This document shows, one piece after another, positions 1 through 12,581 of a DNA stretch of 64,000 bases (position 1 is the stretch's first letter; each line of letters opens with the position of its first letter). The notes beneath the pieces were generated by a model. That model saw nothing but the letters and a program-made list of their open reading frames with translations. It was not told where the DNA came from and did not search any database. Source of the stretch: Marinifilum caeruleilacunae (GTDB lineage: Bacteria; Bacteroidota; Bacteroidia; Bacteroidales; Marinifilaceae); contig NZ_RZNH01000017.1 of assembly GCF_013141825.1 (NCBI RefSeq), forward strand, positions 34,617 through 98,616. The letters are read 5' to 3'. The translations under genes were made by a program, and so were the position numbers.

Positions 1-2028
1 AACAAAAAACAGGAGGAGCTCTTCGATCATCAAAAAATGAGCGAAGCGCTAAGCACTTATACTGGTACAGAGTTAAAAGCTTATGAACTCAAATTAAAAC
101 AGTTAAAGCTTAAGAATCAAAGCAAACTCGAGTTTGCTCTTGATACTTTCCTGCTTTCGGTCGATCTGAAAACTTACAATGTATCGAAGCGAGAGAAAGA
201 AAAAAAATATCGCAGTCAGGAACTGCTTTCACCAAACAAAGAGAAAATTGCTTTTATTAAAGATTATAACCTATTCCTAAAATCGGGAGATGAAGAGAAA
301 CAATTGACTACTGATGGGAATGCAGAATTGAGTTATGGAACCTCAATTTCTTGGTATTTCGTGAAAAACGAAAGTCAGAACCAAAAAATGGAATACGAGA
401 TTGATGCCTATTGGTCGCCTGACTCACGATACCTGATTTGTGCAAAATACAACCGAAAGCATACACAAAAGTTGTTCATGTACAAATCGACTCCGAAAGA
501 AGGGTTCAGAGCCGAAGTGTATTCCTACGAAAGACCCATTGCCGGCGATAAAGACCTGACAAGGGTTTCCTATGTGGTTTTTGATACACAAACAGGCAAA
601 ACCATAGATTGTGATCTTCCTGAAAACGCCACTTTCCTGGAGTATGGATTTCAGTGGAAATCGAACACAAGAGCATATACACTTCGCTATTATAGAGGTT
701 ATCAGAAAAGAGAACTCATAGAGTTGGATGTGGCAACGGGTAAGAGCAGAAGCATCGTTTCGGAAACTGCAGATACTTACGTTGATCCAAACATGCACAT
801 TTACAAAGTGAACAAAGAGTCTGATGATGTGATTTGGACGTCGGAAAAGGATGGCTGGCATCACTTGTATCGCTATAGTTATGAATCAGCAAGTTTAAAA
901 AATCAGATCACGAAAGGAGAATTTGTAGTAAGAGAAATTTGCAAAGTGGATTACAAAAAGAAAAAAATCTACTTCAGAGCAAATGGAAAGGAAGAAGGAG
1001 ATCCATACTACACCTACCTCTACTCCATTAATTTTGATGGAAGCGGAATGAAACTCTTATCGCCAGAGAATGCATTTCATAGCTGCAGAATAAGTCCAAA
1101 CGGCAAATATATTTTCGACAATTATTCTCGTGTTGATCTTCCCGATCGATTTGTAATCAGAAGTGCTAAAAGTGGGAAAAGGGTGATGGATATTGCTGAA
1201 ACCGATATCCAGGACATTCTAAAAATGGGTTGGAAAGCTCCCGAAATGTACTCGGTAAAGGGCCGTGACAATGAAACCGATATTTATGGTGTGATTTACA
1301 GACCATTTAATTTGGATGCTACAAAAACCTACCCTGTTCTTGATGGCACCTACTCGGGACCACAAACCATACGCACTCCAAAAACTTTTCGCCGCGGCCT
1401 AATTAATATGGATGTGCCAATGGCTCAGATTGGTTTTGTTGTGGTAACAGTTGATGGTATGGGATCTGCCTTCAGATCGAAAAAATTTCACGATGTTTCC
1501 TATAAAAACCTTGGGGATATTGGGGCACCTGATCATATCAAAGCCATTAAAGACCTGGCAAAAAAATATCCATACATGGATATAGAAAATGTTGGGATTT
1601 ATGGCCATTCTGCTGGAGGTTACGATGCTACTCATGCATTACTGGCTCATCCTGATTTCTACAAAGTTGGTGTTTCATCAGCAGGGAATCATGACCACAG
1701 AAGTGCAAAGGCCTGGTGGCCCGAATTGTACATGGGTTTCCCTGCAGGAAAACATTACGATGAACAGTCAAACTTTTTTATGGCAGACAAGCTGGAAGGA
1801 AAGCTATTATTGGTTCATGGAAATATGGATAACAATGTAAATCCGGCTGCTTCTATTCGAATGGCCGATGAGCTGATTAAAGCCAATAAGGATTTTGAAT
1901 TGATTCTTCTGCCCGGCAAAGATCATGGAACTTGTTATTACGATACATATTTTATTCGCAAACGCTGGGACTTCTTTGTAAATTACCTGATGCACAAACA
2001 TGCTCCAAAAGAGTTCAAAATTAACTAA
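1..2028 (+). CDS. S9 family serine peptidase (DPP IV/acylaminoacyl-peptidase type), 5' end outside window
   Basis: Secreted or periplasmic prolyl-oligopeptidase-clan peptidase. The frame is open from base 1 to the first Met at 37, and that Met is not followed by a signal peptide, so the true start lies to the left of the window. The N-terminal half is a beta-propeller of the DPPIV_N type (WTSEKDGWHHLY near 838-873). The C-terminal alpha/beta-hydrolase domain has the nucleophile motif GHSAGG (Ser codon 1609-1611), the acid in HGNMDNN and the histidine in GKDHGTCYY. The Glu-pair motif DWVYEEE that marks true DPP IV, seen in the gene at 53594-55771, is not found, so its exact specificity is open. 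It is followed after 10 nt by a hydroxyproline dehydratase-like gene, in what looks like one peptide-degradation operon. Confidence 0.9.
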   Translation, partial: NKKQEELFDHQKMSEALSTYTGTELKAYELKLKQLKLKNQSKLEFALDTFLLSVDLKTYNVSKREKEKKYRSQELLSPNKEKIAFIKDYNLFLKSGDEEKQLTTDGNAELSYGTSISWYFVKNESQNQKMEYEIDAYWSPDSRYLICAKYNRKHTQKLFMYKSTPKEGFRAEVYSYERPIAGDKDLTRVSYVVFDTQTGKTIDCDLPENATFLEYGFQWKSNTRAYTLRYYRGYQKRELIELDVATGKSRSIVSETADTYVDPNMHIYKVNKESDDVIWTSEKDGWHHLYRYSYESASLKNQITKGEFVVREICKVDYKKKKIYFRANGKEEGDPYYTYLYSINFDGSGMKLLSPENAFHSCRISPNGKYIFDNYSRVDLPDRFVIRSAKSGKRVMDIAETDIQDILKMGWKAPEMYSVKGRDNETDIYGVIYRPFNLDATKTYPVLDGTYSGPQTIRTPKTFRRGLINMDVPMAQIGFVVVTVDGMGSAFRSKKFHDVSYKNLGDIGAPDHIKAIKDLAKKYPYMDIENVGIYGHSAGGYDATHALLAHPDFYKVGVSSAGNHDHRSAKAWWPELYMGFPAGKHYDEQSNFFMADKLEGKLLLVHGNMDNNVNPAASIRMADELIKANKDFELILLPGKDHGTCYYDTYFIRKRWDFFVNYLMHKHAPKEFKIN

Positions 2029-2038
2029 TCGATTGGCT

Positions 2039-3079
2039 ATGAAAATTACAGATAATTGGAAGTGGCAAGCTCCACAGGATTGGTTAAAAATTAAAACCAT
2101 TGATCTTCATACAGGAGGCGAGCCTTTAAGAGTATACACCAGTGGTCTACCTGAAATAAAAGGAAATACCATCCTGGAAAAGAGACGATATTTTAGAGAT
2201 CATTTCGATTACATTAGAACGGGAACCATGTGGGAACCTCGCGGACATGCAGATATGTACGGAGCGATTATTACCGAAGCAACTACTGATGATGGTGATT
2301 TTGGTACCTTCTTTCTGCACAACGAAGGTTACAGCACCATGTGTGGCCATGCCATGATCGCACTGGTTACATTGGTTTTAGATACCGGAATGATTGTGCG
2401 CGATGAGCAAAATCCGATCATTAAAATTGATGCGCCTCCGGGTAGAATTACCTGTAAAGCATTTCGAAAAAACGGAAAAGTTGAAAAGGTGAGTTTTCAG
2501 AACGTTCCTTCTTTTATGCCTTTAAAAGATCAAATTGTTGATGTTCCCGGAATTGGGAAAGTAAAATTTGATATTGGCTATGGTGGTGCTTTTTATGCCT
2601 ATGTGCAAGCCGAAGATTTGGGTTTACAACTGGATGAAAAGGATTACAACCGATTGATTGATTATGGCCGAAAAATCAAATATGCTGTTATGGATCAGTT
2701 TGAAATCAAACATCCTATCGAAGAAGATCTGAGTTTCCTGTATGGAACCATTTTCATTGGAGAAGCCAAAGACCCAAAACATCACAGTAGGAACGTGTGC
2801 ATTTTTGCCGAGGGCGAAGTAGATCGCTCTTCAACAGGTTCGGGTGTTAGCGGCCGAGCAGCCATCCATTTTGCCAAAGGAGAGTTAGCCATGAATGAGG
2901 AGATTATCATTGAGAGTATTCTGGGAACATGTATGAGTGTGAAAGTTCTGGAAACTTGTAATTACGAAGGCATTGATGCCATTATCCCGGAAGTGAGCGG
3001 AACTGCCTCCATTACGGGGCAAAATGAATTCTATTTCGATCCTAATGATCCATTAAAGGATGGATTTATTTTCAGATAA
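2039..3079 (+). CDS. Proline racemase family protein, probably trans-3-hydroxy-L-proline dehydratase
   Basis: 346 aa, cytoplasmic. The frame is open back to 2000, but the ATG at 2039 (MKITDNWKWQ) avoids overlap with the preceding gene and fits the family N-terminus. The first catalytic motif MCGHA has Cys102. The second motif, which is a Cys in proline racemase and 4-hydroxyproline epimerase, reads DRSSTGSGVSGR with Thr266. A Cys/Thr pair is the signature of trans-3-hydroxy-L-proline dehydratases (human L3HYPDH, archaeal and bacterial homologues), which make delta-1-pyrroline-2-carboxylate. Seen: the Thr substitution. Inferred: dehydratase rather than racemase activity. Its place between secreted peptidases suggests use of collagen-like peptides. 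Confidence 0.85.
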   Translation: MKITDNWKWQAPQDWLKIKTIDLHTGGEPLRVYTSGLPEIKGNTILEKRRYFRDHFDYIRTGTMWEPRGHADMYGAIITEATTDDGDFGTFFLHNEGYSTMCGHAMIALVTLVLDTGMIVRDEQNPIIKIDAPPGRITCKAFRKNGKVEKVSFQNVPSFMPLKDQIVDVPGIGKVKFDIGYGGAFYAYVQAEDLGLQLDEKDYNRLIDYGRKIKYAVMDQFEIKHPIEEDLSFLYGTIFIGEAKDPKHHSRNVCIFAEGEVDRSSTGSGVSGRAAIHFAKGELAMNEEIIIESILGTCMSVKVLETCNYEGIDAIIPEVSGTASITGQNEFYFDPNDPLKDGFIFR

Positions 3080-3094
3080 TAACAAAAACGAATC

Positions 3095-4390
3095 ATGAAC
3101 AAACTAAGAACTAAAATTTTCTCACTTCTCTTTGTACTAAGCATTGGTCTTGCTGCATGTACTCAACCAAAGAGCCTGGTAGAGCGACTTGAACAGCTGC
3201 CCGATGTAACAGTGCAAAAAATAAGCGGAGATACAAGCTACACAGAATATTACGAGCTATACTTTACGCAGCCTTTAGATCATGAAAACCCTGAAGCCGG
3301 AACTTTCAAACAAAGAGTTCTGTTGGGACATCATGCCATTGAAAAACCAATGGTGGTTGAAATTCAGGGATACAATATCTGGACCGAAAGAGCCGGAGAA
3401 TTAAGCAAGCTTTTGGATGCCAACCAGCTTACCATTGAGCATCGATATTTTAAAAATTCAATGCCTGATAGTCTTGATTGGAAATATCTGAACATTAAAC
3501 AAGCTGCAGCTGATCAACACAAAGTGATACAGGCACTGAAGAATATTTATCAGAACAAATGGATTACCACAGGAATTAGCAAGGGTGGACAAACCACAAT
3601 TTACCACCGCTTTTTCTATCCAAATGATGTGGATGTAAGTGTGCCTTATGTAGCACCTCATAACCTGGCTCGTGAAGACAAAAGAATTCACGAACACCTT
3701 GCCAGTGTTGGCAGTAAGGAATGCCGTGATAAAATTTATGACTTTCAATTGGCCTGTTTCAAAAACAAGAAAAACATGCTTCCATTGGCAAAAGCTCATG
3801 CCGAAGAAAAAGGCTATTCTTTCTCGATGGGACTTGAAAAAGCGCTTGACCTATCCATTTTGGAATATTCGTTTGCCTTCTGGCAATGGGGAGGAACAAA
3901 ATGTGAAGACATTCCTTCTTCTGATACTGAAGCTTCAGTATTATTCCAACACCTGGTACGCGTTTCGGGTATGGATTTCTTCGACGAGATCAGTCTAAAG
4001 CCTAGCCTTGCTTTCTACCACCAGGCATTGAGCCAAATTGGCATGTACAGCTATGAGATAGAACCCTTCAAGGCATATTTGGACTATGAAGAGGATTTGA
4101 CTTTTGATCATGTTTTCCCAAATGAACCAATCAGGAAATTTAATCCGGAAGCCATGATTGAAGTGAACCAATGGCTTCAATCTGATGCAGAAAGAATGCT
4201 TTTCATTTATGGTGAATGGGATACCTGGTCGGCTACAGCTGTTGATCTAAAAGAGAATACTAAATGTAAGAAATTTGTGAACCCGGAAGGGGCGCATGGC
4301 ACCCGCATAAGACACTTTCCTCCTGAAATGAAAAAGGAGATTATCAAGACATTGGAGAAATGGCTGGAGATGCCAATTGCCAATGAATAA
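3095..4390 (+). CDS. S37/PS-10-type serine aminopeptidase, lipoprotein
   Basis: 431 aa. The N-terminus is a lipoprotein signal (hydrophobic run then LAAC, Cys22), so the enzyme is probably anchored in the outer membrane or periplasm. The body matches the S28/S37 tripeptidyl-aminopeptidase-like group: nucleophile motif GISKGGQT with Ser162, acid in YGEWDTWS (Asp376), and base in GAHGTR (His401). Known family members release N-terminal peptides, often from proline-containing substrates. It starts 15 nt after the hydroxyproline dehydratase gene and shares its transcription direction. I cannot separate S28 from S37 naming without a profile search. Confidence 0.85.
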   Translation: MNKLRTKIFSLLFVLSIGLAACTQPKSLVERLEQLPDVTVQKISGDTSYTEYYELYFTQPLDHENPEAGTFKQRVLLGHHAIEKPMVVEIQGYNIWTERAGELSKLLDANQLTIEHRYFKNSMPDSLDWKYLNIKQAAADQHKVIQALKNIYQNKWITTGISKGGQTTIYHRFFYPNDVDVSVPYVAPHNLAREDKRIHEHLASVGSKECRDKIYDFQLACFKNKKNMLPLAKAHAEEKGYSFSMGLEKALDLSILEYSFAFWQWGGTKCEDIPSSDTEASVLFQHLVRVSGMDFFDEISLKPSLAFYHQALSQIGMYSYEIEPFKAYLDYEEDLTFDHVFPNEPIRKFNPEAMIEVNQWLQSDAERMLFIYGEWDTWSATAVDLKENTKCKKFVNPEGAHGTRIRHFPPEMKKEIIKTLEKWLEMPIANE

Positions 4391-4460
4391 TTAGCAATGA
4401 ATGATTAAAAACAGAGAACTTGAGATAACATACAGCTTCTCGAAACCAATTTCTGAAAAG

Positions 4461-6089
4461 ATGAAAAAACTAATCATACTAACAATTTTTGCTTGCCTGA
4501 TACTTCCGAAAAGTCATGCATGTACCGATATTGTAGCCGGTAAAAAAGCAACAGTAGATGGTTCTGTAATTACTTCGCATACTTATGGTGGTAACGATAC
4601 CAGGATAAGAGTGGTACATGGTAAGAAATTTCCTGCTGGTTCTAAAGCACCTGTGTACTACGGACTGCAAGAGATCAATGGCGGACTGGAAGAATATGGC
4701 GAAATTCTGGGCTATGTGCCACAGGTTCAACAAACCTACACCTATTTCCATTCTGCCTACTCGCACATGAATGAGTTTCAGTTGGCAATTGCAGAAAGTA
4801 CCTTGAGCCAGAAGAAAGAACTACAGGTTGACAGAGATTCTGGCAAGCAGATCATGACAGTAGAGCAAGCTCAGATTTTTGCTCTACAAAGATGCAAAAC
4901 AGCTCGTGAAGCGATTAAGCTGATTACTTCGCTGATGGAGGAATATGGTTTTCTGCCTTCCTGCGGACCAGAATCGGAAGCACTATGTATTGCAGATCCT
5001 GACGAAGTATGGGTATTGGAAATTGTAGCGGTTGGAAAAGACTGGGAGCCAAATTCAGGCAAATCGGGAGCCATTTGGGCTGCGCAAAGAGTACCCGACG
5101 ATCATATTGCCATTGTACCCAACTGGAGCATTATCAAGGAGATTGATTTAAGTCAACCTGAATGGTTCATGGCTTCGAAGAACTACAAGCAAGTAGCCAT
5201 CGATCATGGATGGTACGATCCGAAATCGGGGAAACCATTTATCTGGCAGGAAGCCTACAGCCCAACATTGCGTGAATGGTCGAGCGGAAGATTCTGGCTA
5301 TTTTACTCAAAATATGCACCGAATTACAAAGACTGGCCTGATCGTAAATTGAGCGATCCGTTTACCGGACAAGATGCCTATCATCAATATGTTGAAGATA
5401 TTTCTATCTACCCTTTTTCTGTGAAGCCGGAGAAAAAAATATCTGTTCGGGATATTATGGAATTCCAGCGCTCTACCTTCGAAGGAACCATTTACGACAA
5501 AACATCGGATCCCGATTGGTATATACCTAACAAGGAAGGCAAATTGGTGAAAAGTCCACTAACTACTCCTTTCCCAACAAAGGCAATGCGCGAATTACTC
5601 GATATTACCAATCGTAGAAATGTATCTAAAGGTAATTATGGTATGATTTGCCAGCTGCGATCATGGCTGCCAGATCCTATAGGTGGGATTTACTGGGTAT
5701 TCCAGGATAACCAGTATACTTCGCCATATGTTCCAATTTATTGTGGAACGCAGGAAATTCATGAGTCTTATAAAATTTATGACCCGAACCAGTACGATCC
5801 AAGATCGGCTCGCTGGGCCATCGATTTTGTGGATAACCTGCTCTATTTAAGATGGCAGGATGCTGTACAGGATATGTTTACAATGAGAGAGCCATTGCAA
5901 GAAGATTTTTTCAAGCAGATTGAAGAAAATGACAAGCAAGCCAAAAAACTATATGATAAAAGCCCTAAAAAGGCGAAGGAATTCCTGACCGAAAAGTGTC
6001 ATGAAAACATGCAAAAAGTGTTGGATGTATACAATGAAATCAGGAATACATTAATTACCAAATACACAAACAACAAACACGGATCGTAA
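4461..6089 (+). CDS. C69 family dipeptidase (N-terminal nucleophile hydrolase)
   Basis: 542 aa from the ATG at 4461 (MKKLIILTIF). An in-frame ATG at 4401 would add 20 polar residues before the signal peptide and is less likely. After the signal peptide (cut after ...KSHA) the mature protein begins with Cys21 in CTDIVAGKKATVDGS. This is the catalytic N-terminal Cys of the C69 (formerly U34) peptidases, which cleave dipeptides. No processing other than signal cleavage seems needed to expose it. It is the last gene of the operon, with a strong hairpin at 6106-6155 after it. Confidence 0.9.
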   Translation: MKKLIILTIFACLILPKSHACTDIVAGKKATVDGSVITSHTYGGNDTRIRVVHGKKFPAGSKAPVYYGLQEINGGLEEYGEILGYVPQVQQTYTYFHSAYSHMNEFQLAIAESTLSQKKELQVDRDSGKQIMTVEQAQIFALQRCKTAREAIKLITSLMEEYGFLPSCGPESEALCIADPDEVWVLEIVAVGKDWEPNSGKSGAIWAAQRVPDDHIAIVPNWSIIKEIDLSQPEWFMASKNYKQVAIDHGWYDPKSGKPFIWQEAYSPTLREWSSGRFWLFYSKYAPNYKDWPDRKLSDPFTGQDAYHQYVEDISIYPFSVKPEKKISVRDIMEFQRSTFEGTIYDKTSDPDWYIPNKEGKLVKSPLTTPFPTKAMRELLDITNRRNVSKGNYGMICQLRSWLPDPIGGIYWVFQDNQYTSPYVPIYCGTQEIHESYKIYDPNQYDPRSARWAIDFVDNLLYLRWQDAVQDMFTMREPLQEDFFKQIEENDKQAKKLYDKSPKKAKEFLTEKCHENMQKVLDVYNEIRNTLITKYTNNKHGS

Positions 6090-6102
6090 AGATCCACACT
6101 TC

Positions 6103-6157
6103 ATGAAAAGGGCAATCCGGTTAGGGTTGTGGTAATTGTTACCGGATTCCCTTTTCT
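6103..6157 (+). terminator. Hairpin terminator after the peptidase operon
   Basis: Arms 6106-6121 and 6140-6155 pair almost completely (AAAAGGG..AATCCGGT with ACCGGATT..CCCTTTT), with a long loop. The U-tract is short. It separates the C69 gene from the beta-galactosidase. Confidence 0.75.
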
Positions 6158-6232
6158 ACTCAAACTTTAAATTATTAAACGCAAATAGACATGTGTTTTG
6201 GAAAGAAAAACATTGCCATGTCTGAGATCTAA

Positions 6233-9388
<3,156 letters not shown>

Positions 9389-9465
9389 AAGTAACACTTT
9401 GTCGGATCTCTTAGGATTCGGCAGAGTTAATCTATTATCAGATATACAAAATATTGATTTTATAT

Positions 9466-9478
9466 CCCCGAAAGGGGG
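9466..9478 (+). repeat. GNRA-loop hairpin in the lacZ-GH63 spacer
   Basis: CCCC-GAAA-GGGG forms a small stable stem capped by a GAAA tetraloop, ending 14 nt before the ATG of the GH63 gene. It may influence translation start or RNA stability of the downstream cistron. Confidence 0.45.
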
Positions 9479-9492
9479 CAACAAATAATACA

Positions 9493-11526
9493 ATGAAACT
9501 TACATACATTAGTTTAATTGCAGGCATTATTTCTCTTTCATCCTGCCTGAATCCTTCGGCAGGTAAAAAGGAGAAGCAAGCAGTAGATTTTCAGGAGCAG
9601 TACAGCAATGTGCTCAATATACAAGGGATTCCGGCAAAACAATATGATTTAAAACCTTTTGGTTTTTCTGATTTAGGTGCGTGGCACGGATATGCTTTGC
9701 CACATCAGGACAGTACAGATTACTATGGAGGATTTGCGGGTCCGTTGAGCATGAAAATGTGGGGACAATGGTTGGGCAAAAACCTATCTCAACTGGTATT
9801 GACCGATGCGACTACAAATCAGCAAATAGATTTGACCAAGGCAAAAGCTGAAATGATTTACAAACCAGGAATGCTGCAGCAAAAATTACAGTTGCCAAAA
9901 CTTACAATAGACATTCAGCTTGTATTTGCCAGCAACAGAACTTCGCTGATTCACACTTCGGTGCTCAACACTTCGAAAGAGGAAAAGCAAATTAAAATAG
10001 GCTGGAAAGGGCAATTGTTCGAGAAAGAGTTGCAATTGGCCAAGAATGCAAATGGAGTTCAGGTAAACTACGAAAAAAGTGATGAGATTTTCCTGATTCA
10101 AAACCAGGATAAAAAAGAAGTGAGCATTACCAAAGACAAGCTTTCTTACCAAATGGACCTGAAGGAAGTTCAATCATTAAAAGCTGGCGAAAAAACTGTA
10201 GTTACACTTCTTCACTCCCATTATTTTAACGAGCAGGAAAAACTTGCCGAAGCCGGACTTTTAAAAACTTATTTGAGTAATCCTGAACAAGTTTTTACGG
10301 ATAATAAATTGCGTTGGAACGGATATTTAAGCGAAGCTTTAAGCAGTGAAACTGAACTGTTAGAGCAGGAAAAAAACAGACGCCTTGCCGTAAAATGTGT
10401 TCAAACCTTACTCACCAACTGGCGCTCTCCTGCCGGCGATTTACAGCACGATGGAGTATTTCCTTCGGCGGCATATCAAGGTTTTTACGGATTTTGGTCG
10501 TGGGATAGCTGGAAACAGGCAGTTGCATTGGTTCGTTTTAATCCTGAACTGGCAAAAAGCAATATCCTGTCTATGTTTCAATACCAGGATGAAATGGGAA
10601 TGGTAGCAGATTGTGTGTACTTCGATCCGAGAGAAAACAACTGGAGAGACACCAAAGCACCATTGGCAGCATGGGCGGTTCTGGAAATTTACAAGAAAAC
10701 CAATGACCTGGATTTTGTTCGAAACATGTATCCTAAATTGGTAAAATACCATGAGTGGTGGTACCAATATCGCGATCACGATCAGAATGGTTTATGTGAA
10801 TATGGCTCGACCGATGGAACCATTATCGCTGCCAAGTGGGAAAGCGGTATGGACAATGCGGTGCGTTTCGACGATGCTAAAATGCTTCAGAATAACGATC
10901 ATGGATGGTCGATGGATCAGGAATCGGTAGATTTAAATGCATACTTGTTTGCCGAAAAAGAACAATTGGCGCAGTTGGCCAGTTTGTTGGAAAAGAAAGA
11001 AGAAGCAAGAAACTTTTACGCACAGGCAAACCTATTGAAAGACAGAATTGCCAAAGAATTTTATGATGCTGATAAAGGATTCTTTTACGATAGAGCCATT
11101 AAAACAGGCAAATTATTAACTGTACAACAAGGACCGGAAGGTTGGATTCCTTTGTATACAAAAATCGCAAACCAGGAGCAGGCAAAGGGAGTTAAATCCT
11201 TATTAACAGACAGTACAAAGTTCGCAACTAAAGTCCCCTTTCCTACCCTGGTGGCCGATCATCACAAGTTTAATCCTTTAAAAGGATATTGGCGTGGCCC
11301 GGTGTGGTTAGATCAGGCTTACTTTGGGATTCAGGCTTTGAAAAACTACGGATACAAACAGGAAGCTGACGCATTAACACAAAAACTACTGCACAATGCA
11401 GAAGGCTTATTGCAAGATGCTCCTATCCGTGAAAACTATCACCCAATTACTGGTGAGGGATTAAATGCAAATCATTTTTCGTGGTCGGCTGCACATTATT
11501 TAATGTTACTAACCGACGAAAATTAA
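9493..11526 (+). CDS. GH63 family glucosidase (YgjK-like), lipoprotein
   Basis: 677 aa from the ATG at 9493. The frame extends to 9454, but only this start gives a lipoprotein signal (IISLSSC, Cys17). The C-terminal two thirds is an (alpha/alpha)6 barrel. The motif YGFWSWDSWKQA (Asp338) corresponds to the general-acid motif GFWAWDTWKQA of E. coli YgjK. YWRGPVWLDQ and the C-terminal ENYHPITGEG (likely carrying the general base Glu) also match. Known relatives hydrolyse alpha-glucosidic bonds by inversion; YgjK itself prefers Glc-alpha-1,3-Glc-type sugars. It shares direction with the beta-galactosidase upstream and ends at a strong terminator. Confidence 0.85.
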   Translation: MKLTYISLIAGIISLSSCLNPSAGKKEKQAVDFQEQYSNVLNIQGIPAKQYDLKPFGFSDLGAWHGYALPHQDSTDYYGGFAGPLSMKMWGQWLGKNLSQLVLTDATTNQQIDLTKAKAEMIYKPGMLQQKLQLPKLTIDIQLVFASNRTSLIHTSVLNTSKEEKQIKIGWKGQLFEKELQLAKNANGVQVNYEKSDEIFLIQNQDKKEVSITKDKLSYQMDLKEVQSLKAGEKTVVTLLHSHYFNEQEKLAEAGLLKTYLSNPEQVFTDNKLRWNGYLSEALSSETELLEQEKNRRLAVKCVQTLLTNWRSPAGDLQHDGVFPSAAYQGFYGFWSWDSWKQAVALVRFNPELAKSNILSMFQYQDEMGMVADCVYFDPRENNWRDTKAPLAAWAVLEIYKKTNDLDFVRNMYPKLVKYHEWWYQYRDHDQNGLCEYGSTDGTIIAAKWESGMDNAVRFDDAKMLQNNDHGWSMDQESVDLNAYLFAEKEQLAQLASLLEKKEEARNFYAQANLLKDRIAKEFYDADKGFFYDRAIKTGKLLTVQQGPEGWIPLYTKIANQEQAKGVKSLLTDSTKFATKVPFPTLVADHHKFNPLKGYWRGPVWLDQAYFGIQALKNYGYKQEADALTQKLLHNAEGLLQDAPIRENYHPITGEGLNANHFSWSAAHYLMLLTDEN

Positions 11527-11606
11527 TAAAACAACAACAACAAACACCGCTCAATACATTTGAGCACATTTTTAGTTTCTTAGTAGTAGAATAGTTAATT
11601 TGTGAT

Positions 11607-11646
11607 CACCTCGGTTTTCCTTTTGGAAGACTGGGGTGTTTTTTTA
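11607..11646 (+). terminator. Intrinsic terminator after the GH63 gene
   Basis: 14-bp stem (11607-11620 with 11625-11638, including G-U pairs), TTTT loop, followed by a run of T. Confidence 0.85.
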
Positions 11647-11737
11647 TTAAACATTTACAAAACTTATCATTTGTTTTGACATATGATTATTGTTACTTTA
11701 ATTCCTTAAAAATCGACAAAACATCTATTTAAATTCT

Positions 11738-12571
11738 ATGAAACAAATTGAAACATGCAAATCCTGTGAAAATCGTAAATTCGATACACAACAAGGGATT
11801 CTCTGCTCATTAACTGATGCCAAACCAATTTTTGAAGAGATTTGCTCCGACTATGTTCAAGATGAAAAAACGATCCAAAAAAAACTGGAAGTCAGCAAAT
11901 TCATCCTTCCTAATCAAAAGCTGGCTAATGCTCTAATGTGGGTGATGTGGTTGGTTCTTGCCACTCAATTATTGGGTATGCTGTCACACTACATGCAGTA
12001 TAATTTGCTTACATCAGCTTTAAATGGTGAAACTGTAACCACACAAATGGCAGAAGACAATGATATCAGACATACATTAATTATGCTGGTTCATTATTTA
12101 GCTTTTATTGGTTCAGCAGTTTTATTTGCCATATGGTTTTATCGAGGCTATAAAAATTACCATACCAGATTTAAACACCCCTCGTATAATAAAAGTTGGG
12201 CCATTTGGGGTTGGATTGTTCCCATTGCCAGCCTTTTTATTCCATACAAAATTATGAATGAGATGTATAATGATTCCAAAAAGAAACTGCTTGAATTCTC
12301 GGAGGATTACTCTTTTATCAACATGACAAGCTTAATTACTTTTTGGTGGGTACTATGGATTCTTTCAAACTTTGTGAGTAATATCGTATCTAAATTCTTT
12401 GAAGACGAAGAGACAATACAAGGTTTAATTGATTACTCTATGGCCGAAATGATATTAGGAGTTTTCTTTATTCCTGCCGCTATTATCACATTTAAACTAA
12501 TCAAAGATTACTCTTTTATAGAAGAAAAATTAACAGCTTTTGAAGCTGAGGAATTGACCTTGCATTCTTAA
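11738..12571 (+). CDS. DUF4328-type membrane protein with N-terminal four-Cys motif
   Basis: 277 aa. The N-terminus holds four cysteines (7, 10, 23, 36) in the pattern CxxCxNRxFD..G.LCSLT...C. This recurs in Bacteroidota membrane proteins and looks like a small metal-binding or redox module. Four hydrophobic segments follow (about 68-88, 113-135, 157-180, 203-225 and a last one near 240). The stretch WAIWGWIVPIASLFIPYKIM is the hallmark of DUF4328. Function unknown. A second small membrane protein starts 10 nt downstream. Confidence 0.75.
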   Translation: MKQIETCKSCENRKFDTQQGILCSLTDAKPIFEEICSDYVQDEKTIQKKLEVSKFILPNQKLANALMWVMWLVLATQLLGMLSHYMQYNLLTSALNGETVTTQMAEDNDIRHTLIMLVHYLAFIGSAVLFAIWFYRGYKNYHTRFKHPSYNKSWAIWGWIVPIASLFIPYKIMNEMYNDSKKKLLEFSEDYSFINMTSLITFWWVLWILSNFVSNIVSKFFEDEETIQGLIDYSMAEMILGVFFIPAAIITFKLIKDYSFIEEKLTAFEAEELTLHS

Positions 12572-12581
12572 TCTTATTTCA

